Below, piece by piece: positions 32,502 to 41,396 of a stretch of DNA of 64,000 nt. The notes beneath the pieces were generated by a model that saw only the letters and a program-made list of their open reading frames with translations, ran no database searches and had not been told where the DNA came from. Position numbers and translations under genes: made by a program. How positions within the stretch are numbered: position 1 is the first letter of the stretch; the number at the start of each line of letters is the position of its first letter. This DNA comes from Clostridia bacterium (GTDB lineage Bacteria; Bacillota; Clostridia; Oscillospirales; Acutalibacteraceae): assembly GCA_017380575.1 (NCBI GenBank), contig JAFODS010000019.1, positions 1-64,000 on the forward strand, read 5' to 3'.

Positions 32502-32981
32502 CTAATCAAGGAAGCTTTTATACATATCAATTTCTTCTGTGATTTTATAAAGATATTCACGGCACTCGTCATCTTTAGCAAGGATTTTTCCTACCTTTTT
32601 AAGTGCCTTGAAAAATTTAGGGTTGAAAACTATTTCGTCGCTGTGCGAAAGCAGAGGACAAAGCCTTGAAGCACGGCTGTCAGGCTCAACAAATATTTTA
32701 CCTTTTTCATCAATAGTCGGGAAAAACGGAAAAATCCTGCAGGCGAGGGGACGCTCGGTTCTGTCACAGCTTCCGTTACATACAGCTAATCTTTCTCCTG
32801 ATTCCAATTCGGTTATGTCAAGACAGCTTTTTTCGTGCGGAAAAAGTCGCATTCCGGTTTGTGAATCACCCTTGCAACAGGCTCCGTTACAAAGCATACC
32901 GCAGTCAACGGTAAGCGGTGTAAGCTCACCCATAATTTTAAATATTTTGTCGTATATTGAAGAATAATCAGGATTTGTCAT
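32502..32981 (-). CDS. YkgJ-like cysteine cluster protein
   Basis: A 159-residue protein with cysteines arranged as in the YkgJ/Fe-S or zinc oxidoreductase-like family: CGMLCNGACC near residue 27, then CNGSCDRTERPLACRIFPF further on. These presumably bind a metal or an iron-sulfur cluster. The ATG at 32981 follows GGAGGAG. It is transcribed away from the flavodoxin-like gene at 33107. No reaction is established for the family. Confidence 0.75.
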   Translation of the reverse strand: MTNPDYSSIYDKIFKIMGELTPLTVDCGMLCNGACCKGDSQTGMRLFPHEKSCLDITELESGERLAVCNGSCDRTERPLACRIFPFFPTIDEKGKIFVEPDSRASRLCPLLSHSDEIVFNPKFFKALKKVGKILAKDDECREYLYKITEEIDMYKSFLD

Positions 32982-33044
32982 GGTTTTCAACTCCTCCACA
33001 CAGTTATAACATAAACCGAGCTTTATATCAACAGATATTTGTGA

Positions 33045-33073
33045 TTGAAAAAAATGTCGAATCGTGTTACAAT
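33045..33073 (+). promoter_or_regulatory. SigA-type promoter
   Basis: TTGAAA, 17-base spacer, TACAAT, 34 bases before the ATG at 33107. Confidence 0.75.
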
Positions 33074-33106
33074 ATCAAAAAAATGTATAAAGGTCAGGAT
33101 GTAGTT

Positions 33107-34501
33107 ATGAAAATAGCAGTAATAAACGGCAGCCCGAAAGGAAAATACAGTATCACACTTCAGACTGTTCGTTATATTGAAATGAAATTTCCTCAGCACG
33201 AGTTCGAAGTTCTCCACGTCGGTCAGAAGATAAAGGCACTTGAAAAAGATTTCACCAAGGCGAAAGAACTTCTTGAAAGCTCGGATGCGGTTCTTTTTTC
33301 ATATCCCGTTTATACCTTCCTTGCACCCTCACAGCTTCACCGATTTATTGAACTTGTGAAAGAGCACGGAATCGACCTTAAAGATAAATACGCTACACAG
33401 ATTTCAACATCAAAGCATTTTTACGATATCACGGCACATAAGTACATCGAGGAAAACTCAATTGACCTTGGTATGAAATATATACGAGGTCTGTCTGCCG
33501 ATATGGAAGACCTTCTTGAAGAAAAAGGCAGAACGGATGCCGAAAAATTCTTTGAGCGTTTCCTCTGGTCTGTTGAGGAAGATGTTTACACTCCTGCTCC
33601 GAGAACAGCAGTATGCTACGAACAGGTGCCTGCAACTCTCACAGACAGCTGTGCAAAAAATAAGGGTAAAGACATAATTGTTCTTACTGATGAAACAGAT
33701 GAAAACTCTAACCTCAGCAGGATGATTGAACGCTTCCGTGCAGTTTTCGCTTATGAAACGCGAATTGTAAATATCTCTGAATATCCTCTTGCAGGCGGTT
33801 GTCTCGGCTGTTTCCGCTGTGCGGTAAGTGAGAAATGTGTTTATAAGGATAAGTTTGACACCTTCCTTCGTGAGAACATTCAGACCGCAGATGCGATTGT
33901 GTATGCATTTACGGTGTCTGACCATTCAATGGGTTCGCGATTTAAAATGTACGATGACAGAAATTTCTGCAACGGACACAGAACGGTTACGGTCGGTATG
34001 CCTGTCGGCTACCTTGTTTCAGGTGCTTACTCGCAGGAACAGAATGTTATAAATGTTGTTGAAGCACGTGCAGATACCGGCGGAAACTTCCTTGCAGGTG
34101 TAGCAAGTGACGAATTCAATACCGATAAGCAGATTGATACACTCGCAAAATCTCTTCAGTTTGCACTGGAAACAAAGCACGTGGTGCCTCAGACATTCTG
34201 GGGAATCGGCGGTATGAAAATCTTCCGTGATCTTATTTATCAGATGCGCGGTATGATGAAGGCAGACCATAAGTTCTACAAGAAACAGGGTATCTACGAC
34301 TTCCCGCAGAAAAACAAAGGAAAGTCAATTCTTATGTACGCAGTCGGTGCGTTGCTTTCAAGCGAGAAAATCCTATCTAAAATGGGCAACAAGATGAACG
34401 AAGGTATGCTTATGCCGTACGAACAGCTCTTCAGGAAAATGGAAGCCGAAGCGAAAGCAGCAAAGGTTGATAAGCCCGAATCAGAAAAAGTTTTGAAATG
34501 A
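33107..34501 (+). CDS. Tandem flavodoxin-like/NADPH-dependent FMN reductase domain protein
   Basis: A 464-residue cytoplasmic protein with two flavodoxin-like halves. The first begins MKIAVINGSPKGKYSITLQT, the FMN phosphate loop. The second starts near residue 185 (KDIIVLTDETDENSNLSRMI) and includes GGCLGCFRCAVSEKC, the cysteine-bearing loop seen in iron-sulfur flavoproteins and WrbA-like reductases. A helical tail closes the protein. It probably transfers electrons between NAD(P)H or a ferredoxin and an unknown acceptor. The start at 33107 is set by the promoter; the longer frame from 32957 runs antisense into the neighbour. Its stop overlaps the RAYT1 start (ATGA). Confidence 0.8.
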   Translation: MKIAVINGSPKGKYSITLQTVRYIEMKFPQHEFEVLHVGQKIKALEKDFTKAKELLESSDAVLFSYPVYTFLAPSQLHRFIELVKEHGIDLKDKYATQISTSKHFYDITAHKYIEENSIDLGMKYIRGLSADMEDLLEEKGRTDAEKFFERFLWSVEEDVYTPAPRTAVCYEQVPATLTDSCAKNKGKDIIVLTDETDENSNLSRMIERFRAVFAYETRIVNISEYPLAGGCLGCFRCAVSEKCVYKDKFDTFLRENIQTADAIVYAFTVSDHSMGSRFKMYDDRNFCNGHRTVTVGMPVGYLVSGAYSQEQNVINVVEARADTGGNFLAGVASDEFNTDKQIDTLAKSLQFALETKHVVPQTFWGIGGMKIFRDLIYQMRGMMKADHKFYKKQGIYDFPQKNKGKSILMYAVGALLSSEKILSKMGNKMNEGMLMPYEQLFRKMEAEAKAAKVDKPESEKVLK

Positions 34502-35037
34502 GAATAATTAACAAAGAAAAGGAATACCATTCGCGGAAAGAGTATCGTTTGAAGAATTACGATTACAGTAATCCTGGTTCATATTTCTTTACGGTATGTA
34601 CAAAAGAACGGAAAAATTATTTTTGGAAAAGAGTAGGGGCGTCCATTGGACGTCCTTCAGATATAGTTTTGTCTGACTATGGTATGCTTGTGGATGAGGC
34701 AATAAAAAATATGCCCAAGATTTATTCTTCGGTTACCGTTGATTGTTATGTGATTATGCCGAATCATATCCATATTTTATTAACGATTCATTCAGATTCA
34801 AACGGACGTCCGATGGACGCCCCTACGACTGAACGGATATTTAAACAGTTTAAAGGTTATATTACTAAAAGGGTTGGATTTTCAATTTGGCAAAAATTGT
34901 ATTATGATCACGTGATTAGAAACCAACAAGATTATTTTGAACATGTTTTATATATTCAGGATAATCCGCGAAGGTGGATTGAGAAGATGTCTCGAAAGGA
35001 GGAGCAAAATGAAAGAGAAGTTGATAAAAGCATTTAA
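34498..35037 (+). CDS. REP-associated tyrosine transposase (RAYT), copy 1
   Basis: A 179-residue Y1/HUH transposase-like protein of the IS200-related RAYT group. HUH is MPNHIHIL near residue 84, and a tyrosine lies in YYDHVIRN; the N-terminal LKNYDYSNPGSYFFTVCTK (19) and C-terminal YIQDNPRRW are typical. RAYTs act on REP palindromes and are usually domesticated single-copy genes. Two inverted copies of a 23-bp palindromic sequence lie within its own coding region (34633-34655 and 34804-34826). The ATG overlaps the previous stop and its last 29 bases overlap the next gene. Confidence 0.88.
   Translation: MRIINKEKEYHSRKEYRLKNYDYSNPGSYFFTVCTKERKNYFWKRVGASIGRPSDIVLSDYGMLVDEAIKNMPKIYSSVTVDCYVIMPNHIHILLTIHSDSNGRPMDAPTTERIFKQFKGYITKRVGFSIWQKLYYDHVIRNQQDYFEHVLYIQDNPRRWIEKMSRKEEQNEREVDKSI
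34633..34655 (+). repeat. REP-like palindrome inside RAYT1 (forward)
   Basis: GTAGGGGCG followed by TCCATTGGACGTCC; an 8-bp hairpin with loop ATT and one G-U pair. It encodes VGASIGRP of the transposase. Confidence 0.8.
34804..34826 (-). repeat. REP-like palindrome inside RAYT1 (inverted copy)
   Basis: Reverse complement of the 34633-34655 copy at 22 of 23 positions; ends CGCCCCTAC. It encodes GRPMDAPT. Confidence 0.8.
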
Positions 35038-35299
35038 TGATTTGAATATCTCTGATATGGAATTTGTTACTGAACTTCATCAGGGGAAAGGTGATTTCGT
35101 TAATCTCGAATTTCCTCTGCCTTGTGGAGCAACGGTCAAGCTTTGGGATAATGATAAAACTTATTACATCAATCAGCTTGAAAAGAAAGGTAGCGACAGA
35201 TGTTACGGTCTGACGGCAGATGAAAAATACCTCCTCGTATGTGAATACGGCGAAGCCGGTTCAAATCCTGAAATAGTAGTTTTTAAGCGCTGGAACTGA
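35009..35299 (+). CDS. Small protein of unknown function overlapping RAYT1
   Basis: A 96-residue soluble protein starting MKEKLIKAFNDLNI, with beta-rich middle (FPLPCGATVKLWDN) and an acidic C-terminus. AAAGGAGG lies 5-6 bases ahead of the ATG, inside the RAYT1 gene, so translation is well supported. It overlaps RAYT1 by 29 bases in another frame. I do not recognise the family. It ends 9 bases before an inverted-repeat-bounded element. Confidence 0.65.
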   Translation: MKEKLIKAFNDLNISDMEFVTELHQGKGDFVNLEFPLPCGATVKLWDNDKTYYINQLEKKGSDRCYGLTADEKYLLVCEYGEAGSNPEIVVFKRWN

Positions 35300-35351
35300 A
35301 TAACCAACAAACCCACGACAATAGAGCAGGGTTACTAAGGATAGAAAAACT

Positions 35352-35392
35352 ATTGGGAGACACTTTGTAAAGAAGTGCTCCCAATTTTTTTA
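35352..35392 (+). terminator. Rightward terminator inside the 397-bp element
   Basis: Arms ATTGGGAGACACT and AGTGCTCCCAAT (one bulged A), followed by seven T residues. It stops transcription from the RAYT1 side. Confidence 0.8.
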
Positions 35393-35426
35393 TAAAAAAA
35401 TTGACACTTTCGGCTTGAAAGTGTCA
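35392..35426 (-). terminator. Leftward terminator inside the 397-bp element
   Basis: A perfect 10-bp stem TGACACTTTC / GAAAGTGTCA with loop GGCTT, and a T run on its left when read leftward. It would end the pflBA transcript after that has passed through the hairpin array. Confidence 0.75.
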
Positions 35427-35490
35427 TAGTGGGTTATATACTTTGAAAGCAATTATGCCAATCTGAAAACATTTTCTGCGGTATGTATAA

Positions 35491-35690
35491 GTGATATTGC
35501 AAATCAAAATTTGCAGTTATATTTTTGATAAATCAAAAGTGATATTGAAACCTTGCGGCTTCAGTGTTATTTTATTCGCATAAAACTGTCCGAAGGACAA
35601 TAACACTGTGCAAAGCACAATAAAACTGCGAAGCAATATCACTCGCCGTATGGCGAATAAAACTGCCGAGTGTCCTTACGAACACTCGGC
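35491..35690. repeat. Array of eight small hairpins joined by 9-nt spacers
   Basis: On the left, spacers AGTGATATT-like (35490, 35515, 35538, 35563) alternate with stems GCAAAT/ATTTGC, TTTGAT/ATCAAA and GAAACC/GGCTTC. On the right, stems GTCC/GGAC, GTGC/GCAC, GC/GC, CGCC/GGCG alternate with spacers AATAACACT, AATAAAACT, AATATCACT, AATAAAACT, which are the reverse complement of the left ones. The last stem is GCCGAGTGT/ACACTCGGC (35665-35690). The array as a whole is thus a palindrome turning near 35575. Confidence 0.8.
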
Positions 35691-35710
35691 TATTGTCGTG
35701 GGTTTACTGT

Positions 35711-36406
35711 TTATAACATCATATTCAGCTTATTCATTAAATCTTTCGTCGGCTCGGGTGTGTCTGCAAGCGGAAAATCAATACCCATGTTCTGATACTT
35801 CGTTTCACATATCTTATGAAAAGCAAGAAGCTCAACCGAATCAACACAACTGTATTCATCACGAATTTGCTTAAGCTTTAATATATTTTCTTCAGTATCA
35901 TTAAGCGTGGGTATAATAACCTGTCTTAATGTTGTCGCAACTGATAATTTATCAAGATATCCGAGAAACTCAATAACAGGATGCATCGGACATCCGACGT
36001 TTCTGCGGTAGTCTTCATCATTTGTATACTTAATATAAAGAAGCACTCTGTCGGTCACGCTGAGAAGCTTTTTCACATCCTCGTTCATAACTGCACCCGA
36101 AGTGTCAACGCAGGTGTTGATGACTTCCTCTTTGCAAAGAGCCAAAAGCTCATATGCATCTTTTGACTGCAACAAAGGTTCACCGCCGGAAAGTGTGATT
36201 CCGCCGTCAGTACCGAAGTATTCCTTGTATCTTTTAACTTTCTCAAAAAGCTCGGAAGGGGACATCTCCTTGCCAGCGTTCATATCCCATGTGTCGGGAT
36301 TGTGACAGCATTTACATCTTAAATGGCATCCCTGAAGAAAAATTACAAACCTCACACCGGGACCGTCAACGGTCCCGAGTGATTGAATTGAATGGATTCT
36401 TAGCAT
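35711..36406 (-). CDS. pflA: Pyruvate formate-lyase activating enzyme
   Basis: A 231-residue radical SAM enzyme that makes the glycyl radical on PflB. The iron-sulfur motif CHLRCKCC (C27, C31, C34, CX3CX2C) and the SAM-binding GGITLSGGEPLLQ region are intact. Its ATG shares one base with the PflB stop (TAATG), so the two are translationally coupled. It lies downstream in the pflBA operon and thus under the same riboswitch. Confidence 0.95.
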   Translation of the reverse strand: MLRIHSIQSLGTVDGPGVRFVIFLQGCHLRCKCCHNPDTWDMNAGKEMSPSELFEKVKRYKEYFGTDGGITLSGGEPLLQSKDAYELLALCKEEVINTCVDTSGAVMNEDVKKLLSVTDRVLLYIKYTNDEDYRRNVGCPMHPVIEFLGYLDKLSVATTLRQVIIPTLNDTEENILKLKQIRDEYSCVDSVELLAFHKICETKYQNMGIDFPLADTPEPTKDLMNKLNMML

Positions 36407-38637
36407 TACATTGCCTCGTGGAATGTACGGCTGATAACCTCTCTCTGCTGTTCGCGTGAGAGCTTGTTGAAGTTAACAGCATAGCCTGAAACACGAATTG
36501 TAAGGTTCGGATATTCTTCAGGATTCTCGTAAGCCTTAAGAAGTGTTTCACGGTTCATAACGTTAACGTTGATGTGATGTGCCTTCTTTGAGAAGTAGCC
36601 GTCAAGAATTGAAACAAGGTTTGAATATCTTTCCTCATCTGTATGACCGAGAGTGTCGGGTGTGATTGAGAATGTATTCGAAACGCCGTCACGGCAATCG
36701 TCATAGCTGATTTTTGCAACAGAGTTGAGTGATGCGAGTGCGCCGTTTTCCTCACGGTTGTGCATCGGGTTTGCACCGGGAGCGAACGGTTCACCGTCGC
36801 CTCTGCCGTCGGGAGTAGCTGCTGTGTTCTTTCCGTACATAACGTTTGATGTGATTGTAAGGACAGAAAGTGTATGGATAGCATTTTTATATGTCGGTGT
36901 CTTACGAAGCTCGGTAATAACCTTGTGTGTCATATCCTTTGCAATAAGGTCAACTCTGTCGTCATCGTTGCCGAATTTCGGGAATTCACCGATTGTTTCA
37001 AATCCTTCAATGTAACCGTTAGTGTTACGGATAGGACGTACCTTTGCGTACTTGATTGCAGAAAGCGAGTCAGCTACAACTGAAAGACCCGCAATACCAA
37101 AAGCCATAAAGCGTTCAACATCAGTGTCGTGAAGAGCCATCTGTGTCTTTTCGTAAGCGTACTTGTCGTGCATATAGTGAATTACGTTCATTGTGTTAAC
37201 GTAAAGATGCATAAGCCATTCGATGTATTTATCAAAGCGCTTCATTACAGAATCAAAATCGAGTGAAGTGCCTTCAATGACGCTCATCTGCGGACCGATA
37301 TGCATTTCGCTTGATGTGTCATAACCACCGTTGAGAGCGATAAGAAGAAGCTTTGCAAGGTTGCAACGAGCACCGAAGAACTGCATCTGTTTGCCGATTT
37401 TCATAGCTGAAACGCAGCAGGCAATAGCATAGTCATCACCGTAAATCGGACGCATAACATCGTCGTTTTCATACTGGATGGAGTCTGTGTCAACAGAAAC
37501 CTTTGCACAGAAACGCTTGAAACCTTCAGGAAGAGAGGTTGACCAGAGAATTGTAATGTTAGGTTCGGGAGATGAACCGAGAGTATAGAGTGTATTAAGA
37601 AGACGGAAGCTGTTCTTTGTAACAAGGCTTCTGCCGTCTTCGCCCATACCGCCGACAGCTTCTGTGATCCACATCGGGTCACCGCCGAAAAGCTCGTTAT
37701 ATTCCTGAGTTCTGAGGTGACGGGCAATACGGAGTTTGATAACGAAATCGTCCATCAATTCCTGAGCTTCTTTCTCAGTAAGAGTTCCGTTTGCGATGTC
37801 GCGCTCAATATAAATATCAAAGAAGGTGCTTACACGACCGAGTGACATTGCTGCACCGTTCTGCTCTTTGATTGAAGCAAGATAAGCAAAGTAAGTCCAC
37901 TGAATTGCTTCACGGGCATCCTTTGCAGGCTCGGAAATGTCGTAGCCGTACATAGCTGCCATTTCTTTCATAAAACCGAGGAAAGTGATCTGCTGGAAAA
38001 GCTCCTCGGTCTGACGAGTTGTCTCTGTGTTGAAATCACCCTGACCGATAGCAGCTTTATCGACTTTTTTAGCTTCAATAAGACGGTTTACACCGTACAA
38101 TGCAACTCGTCTGTAGTCACCGATGATACGGCCTCTGCCGTATGCATCGGGAAGGCCTGTAATAACGTGAGAACGTCTTGCGGCACGCATTTCGTCTGTA
38201 TATGCTCTGAAAACACCGTCGTTGTGTGTTGTGCGGAACATAAATTCCTGCTCAACCTTGTCGCTGAGCTTGTAACCGTAAGCTGCACAAGCCTGACGTG
38301 CCATACGGATGCCACCAAAGGGGTTAACACCGCGCTTAAGCGGACTGTCAGTCTGCATACCTACGATAATTTCATTTTCTTTGTCAATATATCCGGGAGC
38401 GTAGCTTGTAAGCGAAGAAACTGTTTCTGTATCAATGTCAAGGACACCGCCCTTTGCACGTTCCTGTCTGAAAAGCTCCTGAACCTTTGCCATAAGGCTG
38501 TCTGTACGTTCGGTAGCACCTGAAAGGAAAGAGTCGTCTCCGCAATATTCCTTGTAGTTAGTCTGGATAAAGTCGCGGACGTTGATTTCGTCCTGCCATA
38601 ATCCACCGTTAAATCCGTTCCAATTTTCGTGTATCAT
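36406..38637 (-). CDS. pflB: Pyruvate formate-lyase
   Basis: A 743-residue glycyl radical enzyme that converts pyruvate and CoA to acetyl-CoA and formate, the key non-oxidative step of anaerobic sugar breakdown and a source of formate for purine and C1 metabolism. The adjacent active-site cysteines lie in IACCVSAMK, and the radical glycine in RVSGYAVNF close to the C-terminus. The ATG at 38637 has AAGGAG 8 bases ahead. The leader contains a ZTP-type riboswitch with terminator, and a strong promoter precedes that. Confidence 0.97.
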   Translation of the reverse strand: MIHENWNGFNGGLWQDEINVRDFIQTNYKEYCGDDSFLSGATERTDSLMAKVQELFRQERAKGGVLDIDTETVSSLTSYAPGYIDKENEIIVGMQTDSPLKRGVNPFGGIRMARQACAAYGYKLSDKVEQEFMFRTTHNDGVFRAYTDEMRAARRSHVITGLPDAYGRGRIIGDYRRVALYGVNRLIEAKKVDKAAIGQGDFNTETTRQTEELFQQITFLGFMKEMAAMYGYDISEPAKDAREAIQWTYFAYLASIKEQNGAAMSLGRVSTFFDIYIERDIANGTLTEKEAQELMDDFVIKLRIARHLRTQEYNELFGGDPMWITEAVGGMGEDGRSLVTKNSFRLLNTLYTLGSSPEPNITILWSTSLPEGFKRFCAKVSVDTDSIQYENDDVMRPIYGDDYAIACCVSAMKIGKQMQFFGARCNLAKLLLIALNGGYDTSSEMHIGPQMSVIEGTSLDFDSVMKRFDKYIEWLMHLYVNTMNVIHYMHDKYAYEKTQMALHDTDVERFMAFGIAGLSVVADSLSAIKYAKVRPIRNTNGYIEGFETIGEFPKFGNDDDRVDLIAKDMTHKVITELRKTPTYKNAIHTLSVLTITSNVMYGKNTAATPDGRGDGEPFAPGANPMHNREENGALASLNSVAKISYDDCRDGVSNTFSITPDTLGHTDEERYSNLVSILDGYFSKKAHHINVNVMNRETLLKAYENPEEYPNLTIRVSGYAVNFNKLSREQQREVISRTFHEAM

Positions 38638-38652
38638 GTGTATCACTCCTTA

Positions 38653-38760
38653 AAAACAAAAAAGGACAAATCAGTAAAAACTGACTTGCCCAGACGGTCG
38701 GCTGTTTGCCAATTGCATTCCCTTGCGGTAATCCGCTGATCCGTCAGTCATGCAATGGTT
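38653..38760 (-). promoter_or_regulatory. ZTP (pfl-motif) riboswitch with terminator, upstream of pflB
   Basis: Read leftward: TGACTGACGG near 38752-38743, a GCGGATTACCGC stem-loop followed by AAGGG, a linker, and the conserved 3' block CCGACCGTCTGGGCAA (about 38701-38686). CTGACGG can pair with CCGTC. The 3' strand GGGCAAGTCAGT also pairs with ACTGATTTGTCC (38675-38664), ahead of a T-rich run, forming a terminator. Ligand-bound aptamer should block the terminator, so ZMP/ZTP (folate or purine stress) would raise pflBA expression. The motif was named for its link to pfl genes. Confidence 0.85.
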
Positions 38761-38774
38761 TAATTTGTACATTT

Positions 38775-38803
38775 ATTGTATAATATTTTGTGCGATTTGT
38801 CAA
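38775..38803 (-). promoter_or_regulatory. Strong SigA promoter of pflBA
   Basis: Read leftward: TTGACA (38803-38798, exact consensus), 17-base spacer, TACAAT (38780-38775). Transcription would start just before the riboswitch. Confidence 0.85.
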
Positions 38804-38862
38804 CTATAGAAGCAAAGAAAAGTTTGACAATAAACATCATACATTTTTTGAAAATATAATGC

Positions 38863-38892
38863 AAAAAGCCGACAGAAAAAATCTGCCGGCTC
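38863..38892 (-). terminator. Terminator of the second GH3 gene
   Basis: A stem GCCGGCAGA / TGTCGGC read leftward, followed by TTTTTGC. Confidence 0.75.
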
Positions 38893-38915
38893 TGGCTTGT
38901 AGCTTATTATGATTT

Positions 38916-41330
38916 TTAATCAATATAATCAAGACAAAGATTAAGAACATTCTTTGCACTTCTCTGAGCTTCACCGAGGGTGATTCCATCCGGCTTGTCA
39001 AGATTTTCAAAAAGGGTACGATCAGGATGCTTTGTTGAGCCGAATCTGCCGTTGACACCGGGCATAAGCACGTCAACCTGAGCACGTACACGGTAAGCGT
39101 TATCGCGAAGACCGCGGAATTCGGGACTCTTTACGTGCTTTGTCCACCAGTCTGTCATAACATTTCCCGTGTAACCCCATTCACCGCGAAGTACGGTTGT
39201 AACCATATCGTAGTTATTGTAGCTGTATACAGAGTTAACCTTGTTGTACGAAGTCATAATGTTCTTCGGAGAAGCCTCTTTAACAACGATTTCAAACGGC
39301 TTGAGGTAGATTTCGCGAAGTGCTTTTTCACTTACTCTCGAATCGTTTTTGTTTCGGTTAACCTCCTGATTGTTGCAGGCGAAATGCTTCGGACAAGCAC
39401 TTGCACCCTTTGACTGTACACCTCTTACAACCGCTGCCGCACATTTACCGCTTACAAGGGGATCTTCGGAGAAATATTCAAAGTTTCTTCCGCACAGGGG
39501 ATTTCTGTGAATATTCATACCGGGTGCAAGAAGAATATCGGAACCGCATTCTTTCATTTCTTCAGCGACGAAGGAATAAACCTTTTCAATAAGCTCTGAA
39601 TTCCATGAAGCCGCCATACAGGCACCTGTCGGAAGAAGTGAACGTTTCTTTGTCACTCGGATGCCTGCAGGTCCGTCGGTTGTGCTGAGTGGTGGAACAC
39701 CTTTTTCTCTCAAAGAGGGGAGTACCCCACCGAAAACACCCGCATTTCCGCTTGTGCCGAGAGGGCTGTGCATCGTGTAATCACCACGAGTGATAGCCTC
39801 AAGTTCCTCAAGATTGAGCTGAGAAACAAATTCGTCCATTGTGATTTTTTCGCTTTTAACATCAGAAAGCTTGTAGCCCTTGTCAACTGAATGGGGCAGA
39901 GCTTCGGGCAGGTTTTCAAGAACACGGTCTTTAAGGTCAATTTTATTAACAGGAACTTTTTCCTTTGAAAGGTTGCCGTCTGCAGTTCTTGTTATTCTGT
40001 CAAAACTCTTTTTGACCTCACAAACGGGTTCAAGTCTTCTGAGACAAACGTTTTCTTTAAGGCTGTGAACGCCTGCTTCAATACCTCCGCGGACATTATC
40101 GGAAGCGAAAAATCTGTAATCACCTTCAAGAAGAACATAAGCGTTTTTAAATCCTGTATCACCCTTGTCGTCATAAGAGGAAACTCTATAAAGCGAGAAA
40201 TTGAAATCAAGGACACAACTTTCACCGGGATTGAGTATTTCTGTCTTTGCAAAGTCGCAAAGAACCCTTTTGGCGGTTGCTGTTTTGCCAGCAGGAAGGT
40301 CGCAGTAAACCTGAACAATTTCTTTACCGCTTGTCTTGCCTGTGTTTGTAACCTTGACTGAAAGCCATACCATTGTGGTGTCGCATCTGAAGCTTTCGAT
40401 TTCTGTTTCAAAAGAAGTGTAGCTAAGACCGAAACCGAAAGGATAAAGCACCTTCTCGGGAGCAAATGTTTCGAAATATCTGTAACCTACAAAAATATCT
40501 TCCGTGTAGTTGTTGTATGCTTTGCCGCCGAAGCTTTCAGCGCTCGGATAGTCGCTGTAATCGTAGGTGATTGTGTCTGTCAGCTTTGCGCAGGGATTAA
40601 CCTTACCTGAAAGAACATCGCAGAGAGCGTTACCGCTTTCCATACCGCCCTGAAAAGCATAAAGAATCGCAGAAATCTTACTTCCGTATGAATCAATTCT
40701 CTTCATATCGATAATGTTACCGCAATCAAGAACAACGATTGTTTTCACGAAGCTCGATGTAACAGTATCAAGGAGGCTTATTTCGTCATCAGTAAGATAG
40801 TAGCTTCCTTTTTCAAGCTTGTTTTCTCTGTCTTCACCTGCGGCACGTCCGATTATAACAACAGCTGCATCCGATTCCTTTGCAGCAGCGTTTACAAGCT
40901 TTTCGTCAGGAACAAACTCAGGGAAATGGAACGGCCAATGTCCCCAGTATCCCTCGTCGGGAGGATTCTTTTCTGACATTTCACGGTAGTAATTATCAAT
41001 ATCCTTATTAATGATTATTTCATTCTGGTTATGTAAAGCTTCCGAAAGACTGATCTTATAAGGGATGTTTACGTCGCCGCCGCTACCGTATCCGCAGTAA
41101 AAATAGTCGTACTGACATCTGCCGAAAACAGCAACCTTCTTACCGGAAAGGGGAAGTGTGCCGTCATTTTTGAGCATAACAATACCCTCAGCAGCAAGCT
41201 GACGTAAATCAGCTTTTGCACTTTCGGGAACATCGTAGGCTTCCTGTGCCCACTGTGCCTGCTCCTGCGAAAGACCGCCTTCGAAAATACCGATTGCTTT
41301 TCGGATAATTTTATTAAGAATATTTGCCAT
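38916..41330 (-). CDS. Cytoplasmic GH3 beta-glycosidase with permuted domain order
   Basis: An 804-residue enzyme without signal peptide. As in the secreted paralogue at 23640, the sandwich domain is first (AAEGIVMLKNDGTLPLSGKK; about 60-310), the fibronectin-III-like part second (VKVTNTGKTSGKEIVQVYC; about 325-430) and the TIM barrel last (STTDGPAGIRV; NIHRNPLCGRNFEYFSEDP; about 540-790). The nucleophile is the Asp in GNVMTDWW. The ATG at 41330 follows AGGAG. Together the two would split extracellular and intracellular beta-glycan breakdown. Specific linkage is not readable. Confidence 0.88.
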   Translation of the reverse strand: MANILNKIIRKAIGIFEGGLSQEQAQWAQEAYDVPESAKADLRQLAAEGIVMLKNDGTLPLSGKKVAVFGRCQYDYFYCGYGSGGDVNIPYKISLSEALHNQNEIIINKDIDNYYREMSEKNPPDEGYWGHWPFHFPEFVPDEKLVNAAAKESDAAVVIIGRAAGEDRENKLEKGSYYLTDDEISLLDTVTSSFVKTIVVLDCGNIIDMKRIDSYGSKISAILYAFQGGMESGNALCDVLSGKVNPCAKLTDTITYDYSDYPSAESFGGKAYNNYTEDIFVGYRYFETFAPEKVLYPFGFGLSYTSFETEIESFRCDTTMVWLSVKVTNTGKTSGKEIVQVYCDLPAGKTATAKRVLCDFAKTEILNPGESCVLDFNFSLYRVSSYDDKGDTGFKNAYVLLEGDYRFFASDNVRGGIEAGVHSLKENVCLRRLEPVCEVKKSFDRITRTADGNLSKEKVPVNKIDLKDRVLENLPEALPHSVDKGYKLSDVKSEKITMDEFVSQLNLEELEAITRGDYTMHSPLGTSGNAGVFGGVLPSLREKGVPPLSTTDGPAGIRVTKKRSLLPTGACMAASWNSELIEKVYSFVAEEMKECGSDILLAPGMNIHRNPLCGRNFEYFSEDPLVSGKCAAAVVRGVQSKGASACPKHFACNNQEVNRNKNDSRVSEKALREIYLKPFEIVVKEASPKNIMTSYNKVNSVYSYNNYDMVTTVLRGEWGYTGNVMTDWWTKHVKSPEFRGLRDNAYRVRAQVDVLMPGVNGRFGSTKHPDRTLFENLDKPDGITLGEAQRSAKNVLNLCLDYID

Positions 41331-41396
41331 AATATCAACTCCTGCGTTTATTTTACAATTTAAGAAAACCAAAGTCAATGCAGAAGAGAAAAACTA

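Larger units (their letters stand above)
35309..35705. mobile_element. 397-bp element with 16-bp terminal inverted repeats, MITE-like
   Basis: The ends AAACCCACGACAATAG (35309-35324) and CTATTGTCGTGGGTTT (35690-35705) are perfect inverted repeats. Inside there is no credible gene. The left half has two opposed terminators; the right half (35491-35690) is an array of small hairpins. Size, lack of coding capacity and end symmetry fit a miniature inverted-repeat element or an insertion-sequence remnant. A target duplication is not evident beyond a possible AC on both sides. Confidence 0.7.

Noticed and set aside
35491..35690. Possible CRISPR array
   Set aside because: The repeated unit is only 9 bases, occurs in both orientations, and the between-pieces are short self-pairing stems rather than unique spacers of equal length; no cas genes.
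35608..35874. 88-codon rightward frame across the hairpin array and pflA end
   Set aside because: Antisense to pflA, no ribosome site, composition follows the hairpins.
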